Assembly (NCBI RefSeq): GCF_963675165.1
Contig: NC_087382.1
Span: forward strand, 1,116,001 to 1,180,000
Direction of reading: 5' to 3'
Length of the DNA stretch: 64,000 nt
Origin: Halichondria panicea
Lineage: Eukaryota; Porifera; Demospongiae; Suberitida; Halichondriidae
Under the pieces are notes generated by a model. The model was not told where the DNA came from, searched no databases, and saw only the letters and a program-made list of their open reading frames with translations. The position numbers and the translations under genes were made by a program. Of the stretch, positions 45,246 through 55,785 are shown in pieces; positions within the stretch are counted from its first letter, which is position 1, and each line of letters opens with the position of its first letter.

Positions 45246-46317
45246 TAGCCTCGATCCCAGGCCGAGTTTTCGCTTTTATAACGGTTAGGCGAACAACCAG
45301 GCCTGGTACTAGTTGTCTGCGCATGCGTCAAATTTTCATTGTATTTGTGGTCGGCAAAAATATTTAATGAATCAATAATCGAAATTTGTACACAGAAAAT
45401 GCAGAGTGAGTACACACAAAATATGCACATAGGGAGCTGCTTCACAAGGGCCTGGGGAGTTGCCAGTTGTGTTGCAGCACGATTACAGTGACCCAGGGCA
45501 ACTTCAAGATGATTGAATGTCTTCAAATTACGTTTCAACGATTTAGCAGGCTGCTGGACTTCTCTGATTCTAGGCCCCAACTCGTATATAACTCAGTTAA
45601 ACTTTGCTTGAGAAAACGTAGATTCTCTTGATGCCTCTGAGCTACCCAGCAACGCTCGAACAAGCAGGTCATACTCCAGTCCTGTAAGTATAGGACAATA
45701 TTAAAGAAACCAAACACGGTTAAACCCTTACCTTAAACTGTCCAGTCTCGTCCATTAGTATAGCCAAGAGGAGCACTGTTGGGATAGCTGGATATTAGCC
45801 ATTGCTCCTGTACAGAGAAGTAGACATTCTAAATACGTGTAGATCTATATTAAATTTCTCGTATTTTAAACAGGTTATAGTGTCATTGTCGACGAGCTGA
45901 TGATGGCAGCACCAAGTTCTCTAGCTCACACTCTTCACTTGATCCACCATATTAATGATGAAACTATAGTCTATCTAGATCTTGCCAAACATGATGATAT
46001 ATAGCACAGGGCCCACACAAAAATGTCTGACCTTAATTAACAAGCTTGACAAAGCTTTATACCTCTTCCCTTGTTGTTCAGTCTTCAGAATAATGTTTTC
46101 TAGAGAAGCTTCAGCTAAGAGCCATTCCAATAATGATAAAACGGGAACTGACTTCTAGTACACGATAGTACACGAATATAAATGTCACAAAAGTGAACGA
46201 GAATATCCATTAGTCAGAATCTGACTAACGATTGACGCATGCGCAGACAACTAGTACCAGGCCTAGTTGTTCGCCTAACCGTTATAAAAGCGAAAACTCG
46301 GCCTGGAATCGAGGCTA
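45246..46317. mobile_element. 1072-bp TAG...CTA element with 86-bp TIRs and 9-bp TSD, holding exon-like fragments
   Basis: TIRs 45246-45331 and 46232-46317 differ at about two positions. They begin tagcctcgatcccaggccga, the motif of the 25-58-bp palindromes. TSD catgtatac at 45237-45245 and 46318-46326. Interior minus-strand fragments: EWLLAEASLENIILKTEQQG with a donor (about 46145-46080), EQWLISSYPNSAPLGYTNGR (about 45810-45745), and LEYDLLVRALLGSSEASRES... (about 45680-45440, one stop), each beside splice-like ends. A plus-strand fragment follows an acceptor at about 45874 (YSVIVDELMMAAPSSLAHTL ... DLAKHDD). This resembles plant Pack-MULEs. Gene identities are unknown. Confidence 0.75.
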
Positions 46318-46439
46318 CATGTATACATGATAATTATCATGATAAACGTTTTTGCATTAATTTTGCTGCATCAGTCTAATCGCTAATCATATACGGAAAC
46401 TCAAAGAGTCGACCATGATGTTGCTGAAAAGGATGCCAA

Positions 46440-46756
46440 AAGTCCAAATTAATGGATGCTGCTTCAGTAGAGCCTTGCAGTTCTCTCCTCACTCTTGCAG
46501 CTACTATATAGCTATAGCATTCTATAGTGCAGAGCTAACTACAAAGTATAATTATAATTATGGAGTAGCTACACTCCATGGACAAGTTTTTCTATGCACT
46601 CTTCTGAAAAGGCTATATAGTTATAGCTGCAATGGTATATTCAGCAAAAGGCATAACTCGAGAACCATGCAAGCATTATTTTGCAAATCTTCTTGAGCAG
46701 CTGTAGCAGTCTATACACACACTACCGTATACCATGCACACTTGCGCATGCGCACT
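46440..46756 (-). repeat. Inverted copy of the 10785 repeat
   Basis: Contains agagctaactac, ttgagcagctgtagcagtct, and ends at gcgcatgcgcactgaggcat, the complement of the 10785 start. Confidence 0.55.
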
Positions 46757-46774
46757 GAGGCATAAGTTATAGTT

Positions 46775-48183
46775 ATCAAAACTAAAAAACATTTGCAATG
46801 TGAACGTTGCTAGGATTGCCAGGAAAAGAAAAGCGCGAAAAAACAAGAAATTCGGCGAGTGCATAACTCCAATCCGTTACAACGTCATTCACATGTACAT
46901 GTACTGTTTCAATAAGTTATATTATTATTTTTGTTTTGGTACTTTTCCTGGCCAATCCTTTCACATTGCAAGTAATAATTATAGTGATGTTAATTATGTG
47001 CTTTTTTTGCAGGCTATAGTTATGTGTTTATGACTCCCTTACAGTGTTGAGCAAACACGCAAGTGTTGGATGTGTGGGTGGAAGTATTCCAAGTTATTCA
47101 TGACCAGCAGATAAAGACCAATGACTGTGACGTGTATTTACCCAACCTGTATTTCGATTTTAAAATTCCTTATCAACAGTAGGCCACTCGACTGTACATG
47201 TTCATGACGTTGTAACGGATTGGAGTTATGCACTCGCCGAATTTCTTGTTTCTTCGCTTTTTCGTGCTTTTCTTTTCCTGGCAATCCTAGCAACGTTCAC
47301 ATTGCAAATGTTTTTTAGTTTTGATTCCCTTTCTTTTTTCATACAGTAGTACATTATTGATAAGATAGAATTAATGTGACGTTGATTAACTTGTCATCGT
47401 CCTGTAATCTTGTTGAAGATAATATATAAGTGGTTGTTGGACAGAATTATATTATACTGTAGTGCCACAATGTTTTAATTTAATGGTATAGTGGCTTCGC
47501 CCAAAAAAACAATTGCAACAGTATACCATACTTATCTGACTTAAAGCCCCTCTCAAGTATAGTTCCCTTTCAAGTATAGTTATCTGCTACCTATAGTAAT
47601 TATATTATACTCCTCAATAGTCTCAATCCCAGGCCGCACTTCACTCAGGGAATTGAGGAGTTAGCCTCCTTCACCGGCCTTCTTTTCTCAATAATGAAAG
47701 TGAAATACCTATGAGGAACATCAAGAAGAGAAGACAGGACTGGAATAAACATTATTCAGTATTTTATTCAGTCATTTATCCATGATAAAAATAATGGCAG
47801 CCATGTTTATACTGTAGATGTACTTCCAAGTGCAAAAGCATGGAGGCCTATGGTAGATCCAGTCAGTGCATAAATAGCATACGTACCTGAAGTGAGAGAA
47901 TGGAGAGCTGAGCTGAAGAAAGGAGGTTTTGTGTTTATCGATGCACACAAAATAATGCAATTTTTCAAATATCAATAGTATTGCATGAGAATATTCATTG
48001 ACTATAATTTCACACATTTATACAGATAAAAGGCTAACTAAGCTATCTATCCAGTCCATTTCTTGCTGTGGCCTTTCCCTGCAGAAATAGAGCAGTCTAA
48101 ACACCAGTCAAAATTTATGCAATAATTGAAAACACACACAACTGCACTGTCAATCCTATGTACAACCTACTGGTTGTACTAAT
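46775..48183. repeat. Tandem unit 1 of a foldback/right-end family
   Basis: An inner foldback (aaactaaaaaacatttgcaa at 46782; complement at about 47325) is followed by a right end like that of 17118-24645 (ggcctttccctgcag, tacaacctactggttgtact). A part matching 50850-52440 of unit 2 is deleted. The matching outer left arm is absent. Confidence 0.75.
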
Positions 48184-48424
48184 AAAAACTAAAAAACATT
48201 TGCAATGTGAACGTTGCTAGGATTGCCAGGAAAAGAAAAAGCGAAGAAACAAGAAATTCGGCGAGTGCATAACTCCAATCCGTTACAACATCATTCACAT
48301 GTACTGTTTCAATAAGTTATAATTATTATTTTTGTTTTGATACTTTTCCTGGCCAATCCTTTCACATTGCAAGTAATAATTATAGTGATGTTAATTATGT
48401 GCATTTTTTGCAGGCTATAGTTAT

Positions 48425-49706
48425 CAGAGCCGGAGGAAGCAAATATGAAGTGGTCAGGCCGGACCCATAAAGGGGGGTCCGGGGGTCCTCCCCCGGGAAA
48501 TTTTTTGAATGGTGCTTGCTGGTGCATTCTGGTGCATTTTGAGTAATATTTAATAAATTTTAAAATTGACATTTTAATTGAGACAATCACAAAAATTAAT
48601 ATTGGTACAGGTATATGAGGTTGCACCTATAACTTTCCTGAGACGATGAATTATATATAACCTTAAGGAAGGAGATGTTCTTCTGCTGGTTTGGAGAGGC
48701 AGGGGCGTAGGCAGGAATTTGAGGAAGGGGGGGCTGAGCTGAAAGGGTGTGAAGGAGCGCCGAAAATTTTCGGCGACCGGAAACCACACCTCCTAATTAA
48801 TGACTGATTTCCGGGAATAGTTGTTGTACCAGGAGTGTCTGGTTGTGTACGATTTATGATGTTACAATAATTATTTTGTTGTTAATATGCATGAAACATT
48901 GCTAATATTTACAGTGCTAACTACATGTACAATGTATATGATAATGTAGCTGATCAGTTACTTTGCTGGCTCTTCATCAGTACTCAGGCTGGCAGTACTA
49001 GAGGCTAGAGCTTGGCAAACTGGCACTAGAGCTTGGCAAGTTGGCACTAGATCTTGGCCTTGACTCACGCTTGAGAAATAATGGTCCAGTTTCTGCGACA
49101 TAGTTGCTGCTCTCAATCAACCTCTGTGGTAGATTATTGATCAGTTGCACAGTGCATTGCACATGTGCAAGAAATAGTTTATAGCCACACCTGTTTCAAT
49201 TAAATGGTGCATGCTAGCCAGCTAGCTAGCTAGCTTAGTTACACTGAAGAATCAAAGTTACTAGTATAGTATAGAGCTAGCTCTTGGACATGCTGTTTGT
49301 CTGCCACTAATCTATACCTGTAATTCCCAGGCTCAGTGAAGACAGTCATCAGAGAAGGTGGGGCTCTTAGTGTGGTTTTTGCAGAGGAAGGGGGGGCTCC
49401 AGCCCCCAAAGCCCTGCCCCTCCCTACGCCCCTGAGAGGCACCAATGTGAGGACACTGAAAGGAACTCGATTGCAGTTTAGAGAGAGACATTTTCTTCTG
49501 GCTTGCAGCTAGATCTGACACTAGATAGTCTGATACTGCAGTCTACTAGTCTATTACAGTATCTAGCTATTACCAGCACCGTTGAGTAAAGATTATTACC
49601 TAATTTTTCATTTTTAATGTTAACCACCGTTACCAAATAAATAAGTGAACACGAGAAAAGTGGTCAGGTTTTGGCCTGACCAACCTGACCGGTTCCGCCG
49701 GCCCTG
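48425..49706. mobile_element. 1282-bp element, CAG...CTG termini, 5-bp TSD
   Basis: Ends cagagccggaggaagc and, inverted, cagggccggcggaacc. TSD gttat (48420-48424, 49707-49711). Unit 1 at about 47012-47030 shows the empty site (ctatagttatgtgttt). No intact ORF. Contains another System II element. Confidence 0.85.
48700..49434. mobile_element. 735-bp element nested in the previous one, CAG...CTG, 5-bp TSD
   Basis: Ends caggggcgtagg and its complement, TSD agagg (48695-48699, 49435-49439). The subterminal poly-G/poly-C stretches gaagggggggct are mirrored at both ends. Non-coding. Confidence 0.85.
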
Positions 49707-50320
49707 GTTATGTGTTTATGTGACTCCCACAGTGTTAAGCAAACACGCAAGTGTTGGATGTGTGGGTGGAAGTATTCCAATATTTACCCAACCTGTATTT
49801 CGATTTTAAAATTCCTTATCAACAGTAGGCCACTCGACTGTACATGTTCATGACGTTGTAACGGATTGGAGTTATACACTCGTCGAATTTCTTGTTTCTT
49901 CGCTTTTTCTTTTCCTGGCAATCCTAGCAACGTTCACATTGCAAATGTTTTTTAGTTTTGATTCCCTTTCTTTTTTCATACAGTAGTACATTAATGATAA
50001 GATAAAATTAATGTGACGTTGATTAATTTGTCATCGTCCTGTAATCTTGTTGAAGATAATATATAAGTGGTCGTTGGACAGAATTATATTATACTCCTCA
50101 ATAGTCTCGATCCCAGGCCGCACTTCACTCAGGGAATTGAGGAGTTAGCCTCCTTCACCGGCCTTCTTTCTCAATAATGAAAGTGATTCTGAAATACCTA
50201 TGAGGAACATCAAGAAGCAAGAGAAGTTCAAGAAGAGAAGACAGGACTGGAATAAACATTATTCAGTATTTTATTCAGTCATTTATCTACGATAAAAATA
50301 ATGGCAGCCATGTTTATACT

Positions 50321-50699
50321 TAGTCTGGGGGCCAGACCTAATAGCTCGGGGGCAAAATCAAGAGAGCTAGGATTAGGTCTGGAGACTCTTGCAGCATTTC
50401 CGTGTGCTCTAGCGGAATGTGGCCAGAGCCAATGAAATGCATATCCTATGTCATGTGATTTTTTAACCCAATGAAATGCGAGTATTGCCTTTGTGGAATT
50501 TGGATTACAGCCAATGGAATTTAGATACAGCCAATGAAATGAGAGTATTGCTACATCTACTCCTTCTTTATAACCTCCAATATCACAGTCTCCTCCCTAT
50601 TGACATTCCAAGAGCACACGGAAGTGCTGCAAGAGTCTCCAGACCTTCTTTCTCTCTTCCCCCTCCCCCCTCTGAGAAAAAGGTCTGGCCCCCAGACTA
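50321..50699. mobile_element. 379-bp MITE, TAG...CTA, 9-bp TSD
   Basis: TIR tagtctgggggccagacct and complement. TSD gtttatact (50312-50320, 50700-50708). Unit 1 at about 47809 has the uninterrupted catgtttatactgtagatg. Confidence 0.9.
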
Positions 50700-50893
50700 G
50701 TTTATACTGTAGATGTACTTCCAAGTGCAAAAGCATGGAGGCCTATGGTAGATCCAGTCAGTGCATACGTCTAGCATAAATAGCATACCTGAAGTGAGAG
50801 AATGGAGAGCTGAGCTGAAGAAAGGGAGGTTTTGTGTTTATTGATGTCACAGCCACGCCCACCTCATAAGTTACCATGATTGTGCGTTGCTGT

Positions 50894-52178
50894 TTTTTTT
50901 TTTGTTTTTTTTCAAGTAGTGATAATAATTATGAGAGCAAGTCAAGAAAAATAATTGTAATGTTAATAATTATGTCTTTAATTCAGTTTTCCTGCAGGTA
51001 GCTAGGAGTGGACTGATCAGATCAATTGGTGAGGACTTCACAGCGTGGCCCCTAGATGAGCGGGCGCCACGGATACATTGTATTGCAGATCTCAGTAGAG
51101 AGAAAGACAGGCGGGCACGTAGCCAGTACAGGGTTGAGCAGTATGTCTGCTCCCATTTTTCAGCTAGACGAGAGGCAAGTCGCTTGTAGAATGTTGTGGA
51201 CTGTTTTTCCATGCCCCCTGTGGCCGAAAGGACTATTGGAGTGAAGGTTGAGTGTTCGACATCTCGGACTCGTTGCTCATAAGCTCTTTTTTTTTCATTT
51301 TCGTGCTTTTTGTAACAGTTCGCAATGCTAGAGTTTTTGTTTGACGGAGCATGTGGGTTGAACACCCTGATATCCAGGAATGTCTTCTCTTGGCGTCCTC
51401 CCCAGAACCCCTTCATGGAGACATCAAGTCTGGCACCATTCGATATGTTGGCGGTTCTGTGAGCAAGGGTTTCGCCAGTCAGGGGTTGGAGATCAGGTTC
51501 CACCGAGACATCATGACAGATTTCTGTGAGTAGGTCGGCAGTGATATCCCTGATTTCATTGTGGCGGATCGATGGAAATCCTCCACGGGGGCAAGAGAGG
51601 ACGTGCTCGATCGAGAAGTTGGCACCACAGTCGCAGTGTATTGGCGTACCTCCAGGCGTCCAACCATAGCGTAGACATAGGGCGTCCACAAAGGCACCTT
51701 TGTGTAGACTGAAGCCGAACTCCGAGATCGGTAGTGAGGTTAGCCAATTGGAGGCACCTCTCTCGCTTGCGAGATCCAGCGTCCTAGTGTTGGCAGGGGT
51801 GAGACGCTGCTTGATTACTTCTGCTGCTTGGGTGGATTGTTCCCTGCGCATCTGTTTGACGGCAGATTTGGCTGACAGCTGGGCATCCATGCACCCGAAG
51901 GAGTATTCTTGATTTTGTAGCAGGATGGACTCTATCAGTGGCTTGGAAATGGAGTGGGAAGCAGAGAACTGTAGATCACACTGTTTTGCTGTAGATCACA
52001 CTGTTTTGCTGGGTTGCTTAGGCCCAGACCCCCGAATCTTGTGGGCAGGGCAAAGATATCCCTATCTGTGTCATTAGGGGGGGGGGGTCTTCCAGTGATG
52101 GTGGGAATGAACACAGTGCGTAGGATGTTCTCCAGCGGTTGAAACTGACTGCCCAGATTCGGCACGATACGGGAGAGA
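50894..52178 (-). mobile_element. 5'-truncated non-LTR retrotransposon insertion
   Basis: A poly-A tail (T run on the plus strand at 50893-50912) and a 13-bp TSD tgtgcgttgctgt (50881-50893, 52179-52191) frame an insertion lacking its 5' part. It is inserted in unit 2, in a segment also present at about 24155-24200 in the foldback element without the insertion. Confidence 0.85.
50970..52165 (-). pseudogene. C-terminal reverse transcriptase / restriction-like endonuclease ORF of the LINE
   Basis: Upstream frame (52165-51935) ends in ALPTRFGGLGLSNP, a typical region after the RT. The 306-aa downstream frame (51890-50970) has a Cys/His knuckle (CDCGANFSIEHVLSCPRGG), then RLDVSMKG and KTFLDIRVFNPH, the spaced Asp pattern of a restriction-like endonuclease, as in R2-group LINEs. 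The frames are separated by an exact 20-bp tandem duplication (gtagatcacactgttttgct twice, 51971-52010), which shifts the frame by two. The RT catalytic motifs lie beyond the 5' truncation. Confidence 0.75.
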
Positions 52179-52959
52179 TGTGCGTTGCTGTGGCAGTCAT
52201 TTAAAGATGGCGGAATTGCGTATGTAAGAAAAGTAGAGCCTGAGAGGTCATCTGCCTCTTGGAAGCGAACGCAATTCTGAGAAAAACGCCCATGGTCCAG
52301 GTTCTATTCGACTAGAGGCTGTATCTAGAATCTTCTGAACATGTCTGTACAAGGAGGAAATGCTTTTCAAGAAAGTTACTTACTTACTTACTTAGTCAGT
52401 CAGACAAAACGCGGTGAAATATGAAAATAGTGCAATTTTTCAAATATCAATAGTAATGCATGAGAATATTCATAGACTATAATATCACACAATTACACAG
52501 ATAAAAGGCTAACTAAGCTATCTATCCAGTTAGTTTCTTGATGTGGCCTTTCCCTGCAGAAATAGAGCAGTCTAAACACAAGTCAAAATTTGTGCAATAA
52601 TTGAAAACACACACAACTGCACTGTCAATCCTATGTACAACCTACTGGTTGTACTAACCTAATGGTTGTACTAACCTACTGGTTGTACTAATAATACAAC
52701 CTACTGGTTGTACTAATAATATGGAGAGAATTTATGTATGGAATTTATGTATGAGCTCCTGCGTGGTGTAATAGTGGGTAGTATATTAATTTTATGTTGC
52801 TCTTTTTCTATTGGTTTGCTATTCAGTGTTTCTTTGGTTTGAGCTGGTTGTAACTATGTGCCAGGGTTGAGGGGTGTGGCCTTCATTGCCATGTACGTGG
52901 TCTCGTACCTGGGAGGAGGTCTACTCATTCGATACGCGGCTTACCTTTCTATATAATAG

Positions 52960-53105
52960 TTATAGACTGAGTCCAAGGTCTCTATGGGGTTTTGAGACCT
53001 GAAGGCCCGAGGCTGTAGCATCTCGAGCGTAGCGAGGGTGCTACTAAGGGCCTGAGGGTCTCAAAACTCCATAGTGACCGTTGACGAGGCCTATAACTGG
53101 TTTAG
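52960..53105. repeat. Foldback repeat
   Basis: ggtctctatggggttttgag is inverted as ctcaaaactccatagtgacc. The inner gaaggcccgaggctgtagca / gctactaagggcctga also pair partially. Confidence 0.6.
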
Positions 53106-53269
53106 AATAGTGCTAAGCAAGCTAGGCTATATTAACACAAAGAAGACTCTGAAACCAAGAGTTTCTACAAGCCTCAAGCAACGTTAAAGCTTTGCTCTGG
53201 CTAGTCTACATAAAAAAACTCACATTGATGAAGGCAGTTTCTGTTTCTTGAGAATCACGCATTGCAAAT

Positions 53270-53610
53270 AAAAAGTTGCTATTGTCATAGTAGTTAGCTC
53301 TGCACTAGAGCACTAGCTATTGTAGCTGCAAGAGAGAGATAAAAGCTGCAAAGCGGCACTGCAGAACGCAAAACTTTAAAAAAAATTAATTTTTAATGAT
53401 GCACTGTATCATCGTTACTATGACTTCAACATAAACTGTGTGATGTTGCCATGTTCCATACAAGTTAATCTTGACATCATCTTGCCTGTAGGCATAATCA
53501 GTATTATATCCCGTTGCTACGTTGTTGCCAAGTGCAATATGAAGCATATTGCACTGCTGAAAGTCATATTGCACTGACCGCAAAGTCATATTGCACTGAC
53601 CGCAAAACGC
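53270..53610. repeat. Copy of the 10785 repeat followed by a short tandem repeat
   Basis: tagttagctctgcactagag and the ctgcaaagcggcactgcag region resemble 11060-11140. At 53560-53605 a 22-bp unit (gtcatattgcactgaccgca) is present twice. Confidence 0.5.
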
Positions 53611-53968
53611 CCCTCTGGCAATTAGACAGACAATTAAATTAAAATTAAATTAATACACATGAGAAATAACAAGTATCAAAGTATGTCCAGCCATGCAGGA
53701 ATGAATGTTCAGCACTGCTGGAGTTTCTTCTTGCAACTGTGCAGGTTTTAAAATTGTCCAAGATTTATTTTGTGGAAGATTCTGTGTTCCTAGATCGACC
53801 TAGTCCTCGACATCTTGATGCATGTCAATTCTGCTTCACCGTAGCACTCATAAGAAGTGGCTCTTTTTGCTGGGGGCATGAGCTGTTTTGCAGCAGTGTA
53901 GAAGCGAGCTTTCTTGGCTTGGTTATGAGGCCGAGCGTAGACCAGCAGCTAGTATTCACTGAGTAGTG

Positions 53969-54056
53969 GGGTGGGGCTGTTTCTTTGCAGCAGTAAGTGG
54001 GGTGGGGCTGTTTTGCAGCACCAGAAGTGGGGTGGGGCTGTTTTGCAGATTTCAGT
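53969..54056. repeat. Short tandem repeat
   Basis: Three units of about 28-35 bp around agtggggtggggctgttttg. Confidence 0.8.
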
Positions 54057-54230
54057 TAAAACTCCAACAATTTTATGTCAAGCCATTTGTCGGTCATGCC
54101 AATCTTATACGCTGCAGATAGATCTACTGGCGTCTAGAAGAGAGAAGAGATGGAGCTGTGTCTAGAGTTGTCTCTGTCTTTTTTTGTGCTGTTTATATTG
54201 TGTTACTAGGACAGTGTTATGTTGCTATGC

Positions 54231-54365
54231 CCTCGGGATATAAACTAGTTATAACACGTGCACTCGGGCTGCATGGCATATATTGCACTCAGCCCTCGGG
54301 GCTGGCGCCCTCGTGCTTCAGTGCAATATATTCCATACATCCCTCGTGCCCGTGTTATAACTATA
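54231..54365. repeat. Foldback repeat rich in ctcg blocks
   Basis: tataacacgtgcactcgggc at the left is mirrored by ctcgtgcccgtgttata at the right; the inner atatattgcact / agtgcaatatat also pair. A related decayed copy lies near 22635-22690. Confidence 0.7.
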
Positions 54366-54480
54366 ACTAATAGACCTACTTAGAAGACCTCAGGTCCATA
54401 AGTGAAATAATGGACCTCTCAGTGACCTATCAGATTGCAGTATTACTACAAGCATTTTCTAAAGTGCAGGTTATCATTGC

Positions 54481-54735
54481 ATGGAATGTGTAGTTTATGC
54501 TAATATTGTAGAATTACATCTCCCACCAAATCCCCTGCCCCCCATGCACATAGTAACTGGTGACCCCCCTGGGAGCTCTGTTGACTTAGATGTAGAGAAA
54601 AAAAGTTTTAAGTTGATATACAATCATGCTATATTGCGAAATTTGTCAGATAATCACATGCAAAAGTTTCCTCAGCCACAAATGTATAGTTTAGATGATT
54701 CTGATCCCAAACAGCAGTATGATAATTATTTGTAG
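54481..54735 (+). CDS. Short ORF of unknown function, possibly a terminal exon
   Basis: 84 codons to TAG (ELHLPPNPLPPMHIVTGD ... MYSLDDSDPKQQYDNYL). The acidic, Tyr-containing end looks like a receptor tail. A splice acceptor (atattgtag) lies 30 bases inside, so the first codons may not be used. No recognised domain. Confidence 0.25.
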   Translation: MECVVYANIVELHLPPNPLPPMHIVTGDPPGSSVDLDVEKKSFKLIYNHAILRNLSDNHMQKFPQPQMYSLDDSDPKQQYDNYL

Positions 54736-54789
54736 CATATCGTTTTATTATAAAGGGTTACAGTAGGCAGTCATTTGCTTGTACACTGT

Positions 54790-54920
54790 TTATCTGTTTT
54801 TGTCAACTGACACTTGCCATTTAATGGCTGGCAATAGCGATTGCAGTGTCTCCTTGAGTTGTTGGGTGGTCGGTCTTTGCTCCAGCACTCGTCAATGGTG
54901 GCCAGAACCAGTCGTGTGTT
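54790..54920 (-). pseudogene. Protein-kinase C-terminal exon fragment with frameshift
   Basis: After acceptor CACCACAG: LVLATIDECWSKDRP, then, after a one-base frameshift at about 54870, QQLKETLQSLLPAIKWQ and TAA. The ECW...DRP motif is the end of a protein-kinase lobe (subdomain XI). No upstream kinase exons were seen. Confidence 0.4.
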
Positions 54921-55507
54921 CTGTGGTGTGTGGGTGTGTGGGGTAACCACAAACTTCCTTTCAGTTTCTGGGAAGCAGGGTGGTACCGCTACTAATGGGT
55001 TTTCTGAAAACATACAGGGAATTGGAAGCCTGGACTATGTCTGATGACAGCTAATGTACATATGTGATACTATATAAATGTTGTTATTATTATTTGTATG
55101 TGTGTGCACTTGACTAATGTGTACATTGTTTACTTAGTTAATTTGTACTGTAGCTATATGCATGGTTTCTGTTATAGGTAGGTTAATTACTTCCTGTGGA
55201 GCAGAGCCTCCTTTTGTGTTAACAATAGATTCTTTGTTGTAAAGAGGCCCTGCGCGTTTCTCTTGTTTTTGGTGCATGTATGATCTCTGTTTTGTCAGTT
55301 GTTACTTTTGTCTATCTTGTTTAATGTTAAACCCTTGTCAAATCTTGAACTGACTCAGCCGCTTAGCTAGTTCTAGCACTCAACTCTGCCAACACTAAAC
55401 CCTCTGGCCTGTGGAAGACTACTTGTATACAATATATCTCCGCATACTCCACTGCTGTATTCACACGTGAGGCTGTGTTTGGATCTTGTAAGCTGAAAAG
55501 GAATTAG

Positions 55508-55772
55508 GTAAGTTATCAGTTATCACTGTGCAAACTTGCGTAGTGAAACTGAACGATTTTGATAAGAATTTTTGCCTTATTAAGTTCAATTGCATAAACT
55601 CTGGATACCACTATCTTGTTCCATGCACATATTCTAGATGATCTATAGCAAGTATTTTAAGTTTTGGTGTCAAACTAGAAGCAGCTATTGCTGCTTCTAG
55701 TTTGACACCAAAACTTAAAATAGTATACTGATACTGCATTAATTGTATTTAAATATACTTGTAATTTTATAG
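55508..55772 (+). other. Probable 5' UTR intron of the 1610-aa gene
   Basis: Donor aattag|gtaagt at 55508 and acceptor ttttatag before 55773, 13 bases ahead of the ATG. Inferred from splice motifs only. Confidence 0.45.
55653..55722. repeat. Perfect 33-bp hairpin with 4-base loop
   Basis: Arms 55653-55685 and 55690-55722 are exact reverse complements (start tattttaagttttggtgtca; loop tatt). Located in the probable 5' UTR intron. Could be a recent foldback insertion or a hairpin-RNA precursor. Confidence 0.9.
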
Positions 55773-55785
55773 TATCGGAGAGAAC

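Larger units (their letters stand above)
48184..52720. repeat. Tandem unit 2, expanded by nested insertions
   Basis: Collinear with unit 1 but interrupted at 48425-49706, 50321-50699 and 50894-52178. Without them it is about 1.6 kb. The right end (52640-52720) carries several extra copies of acctactggttgtact. Confidence 0.8.
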
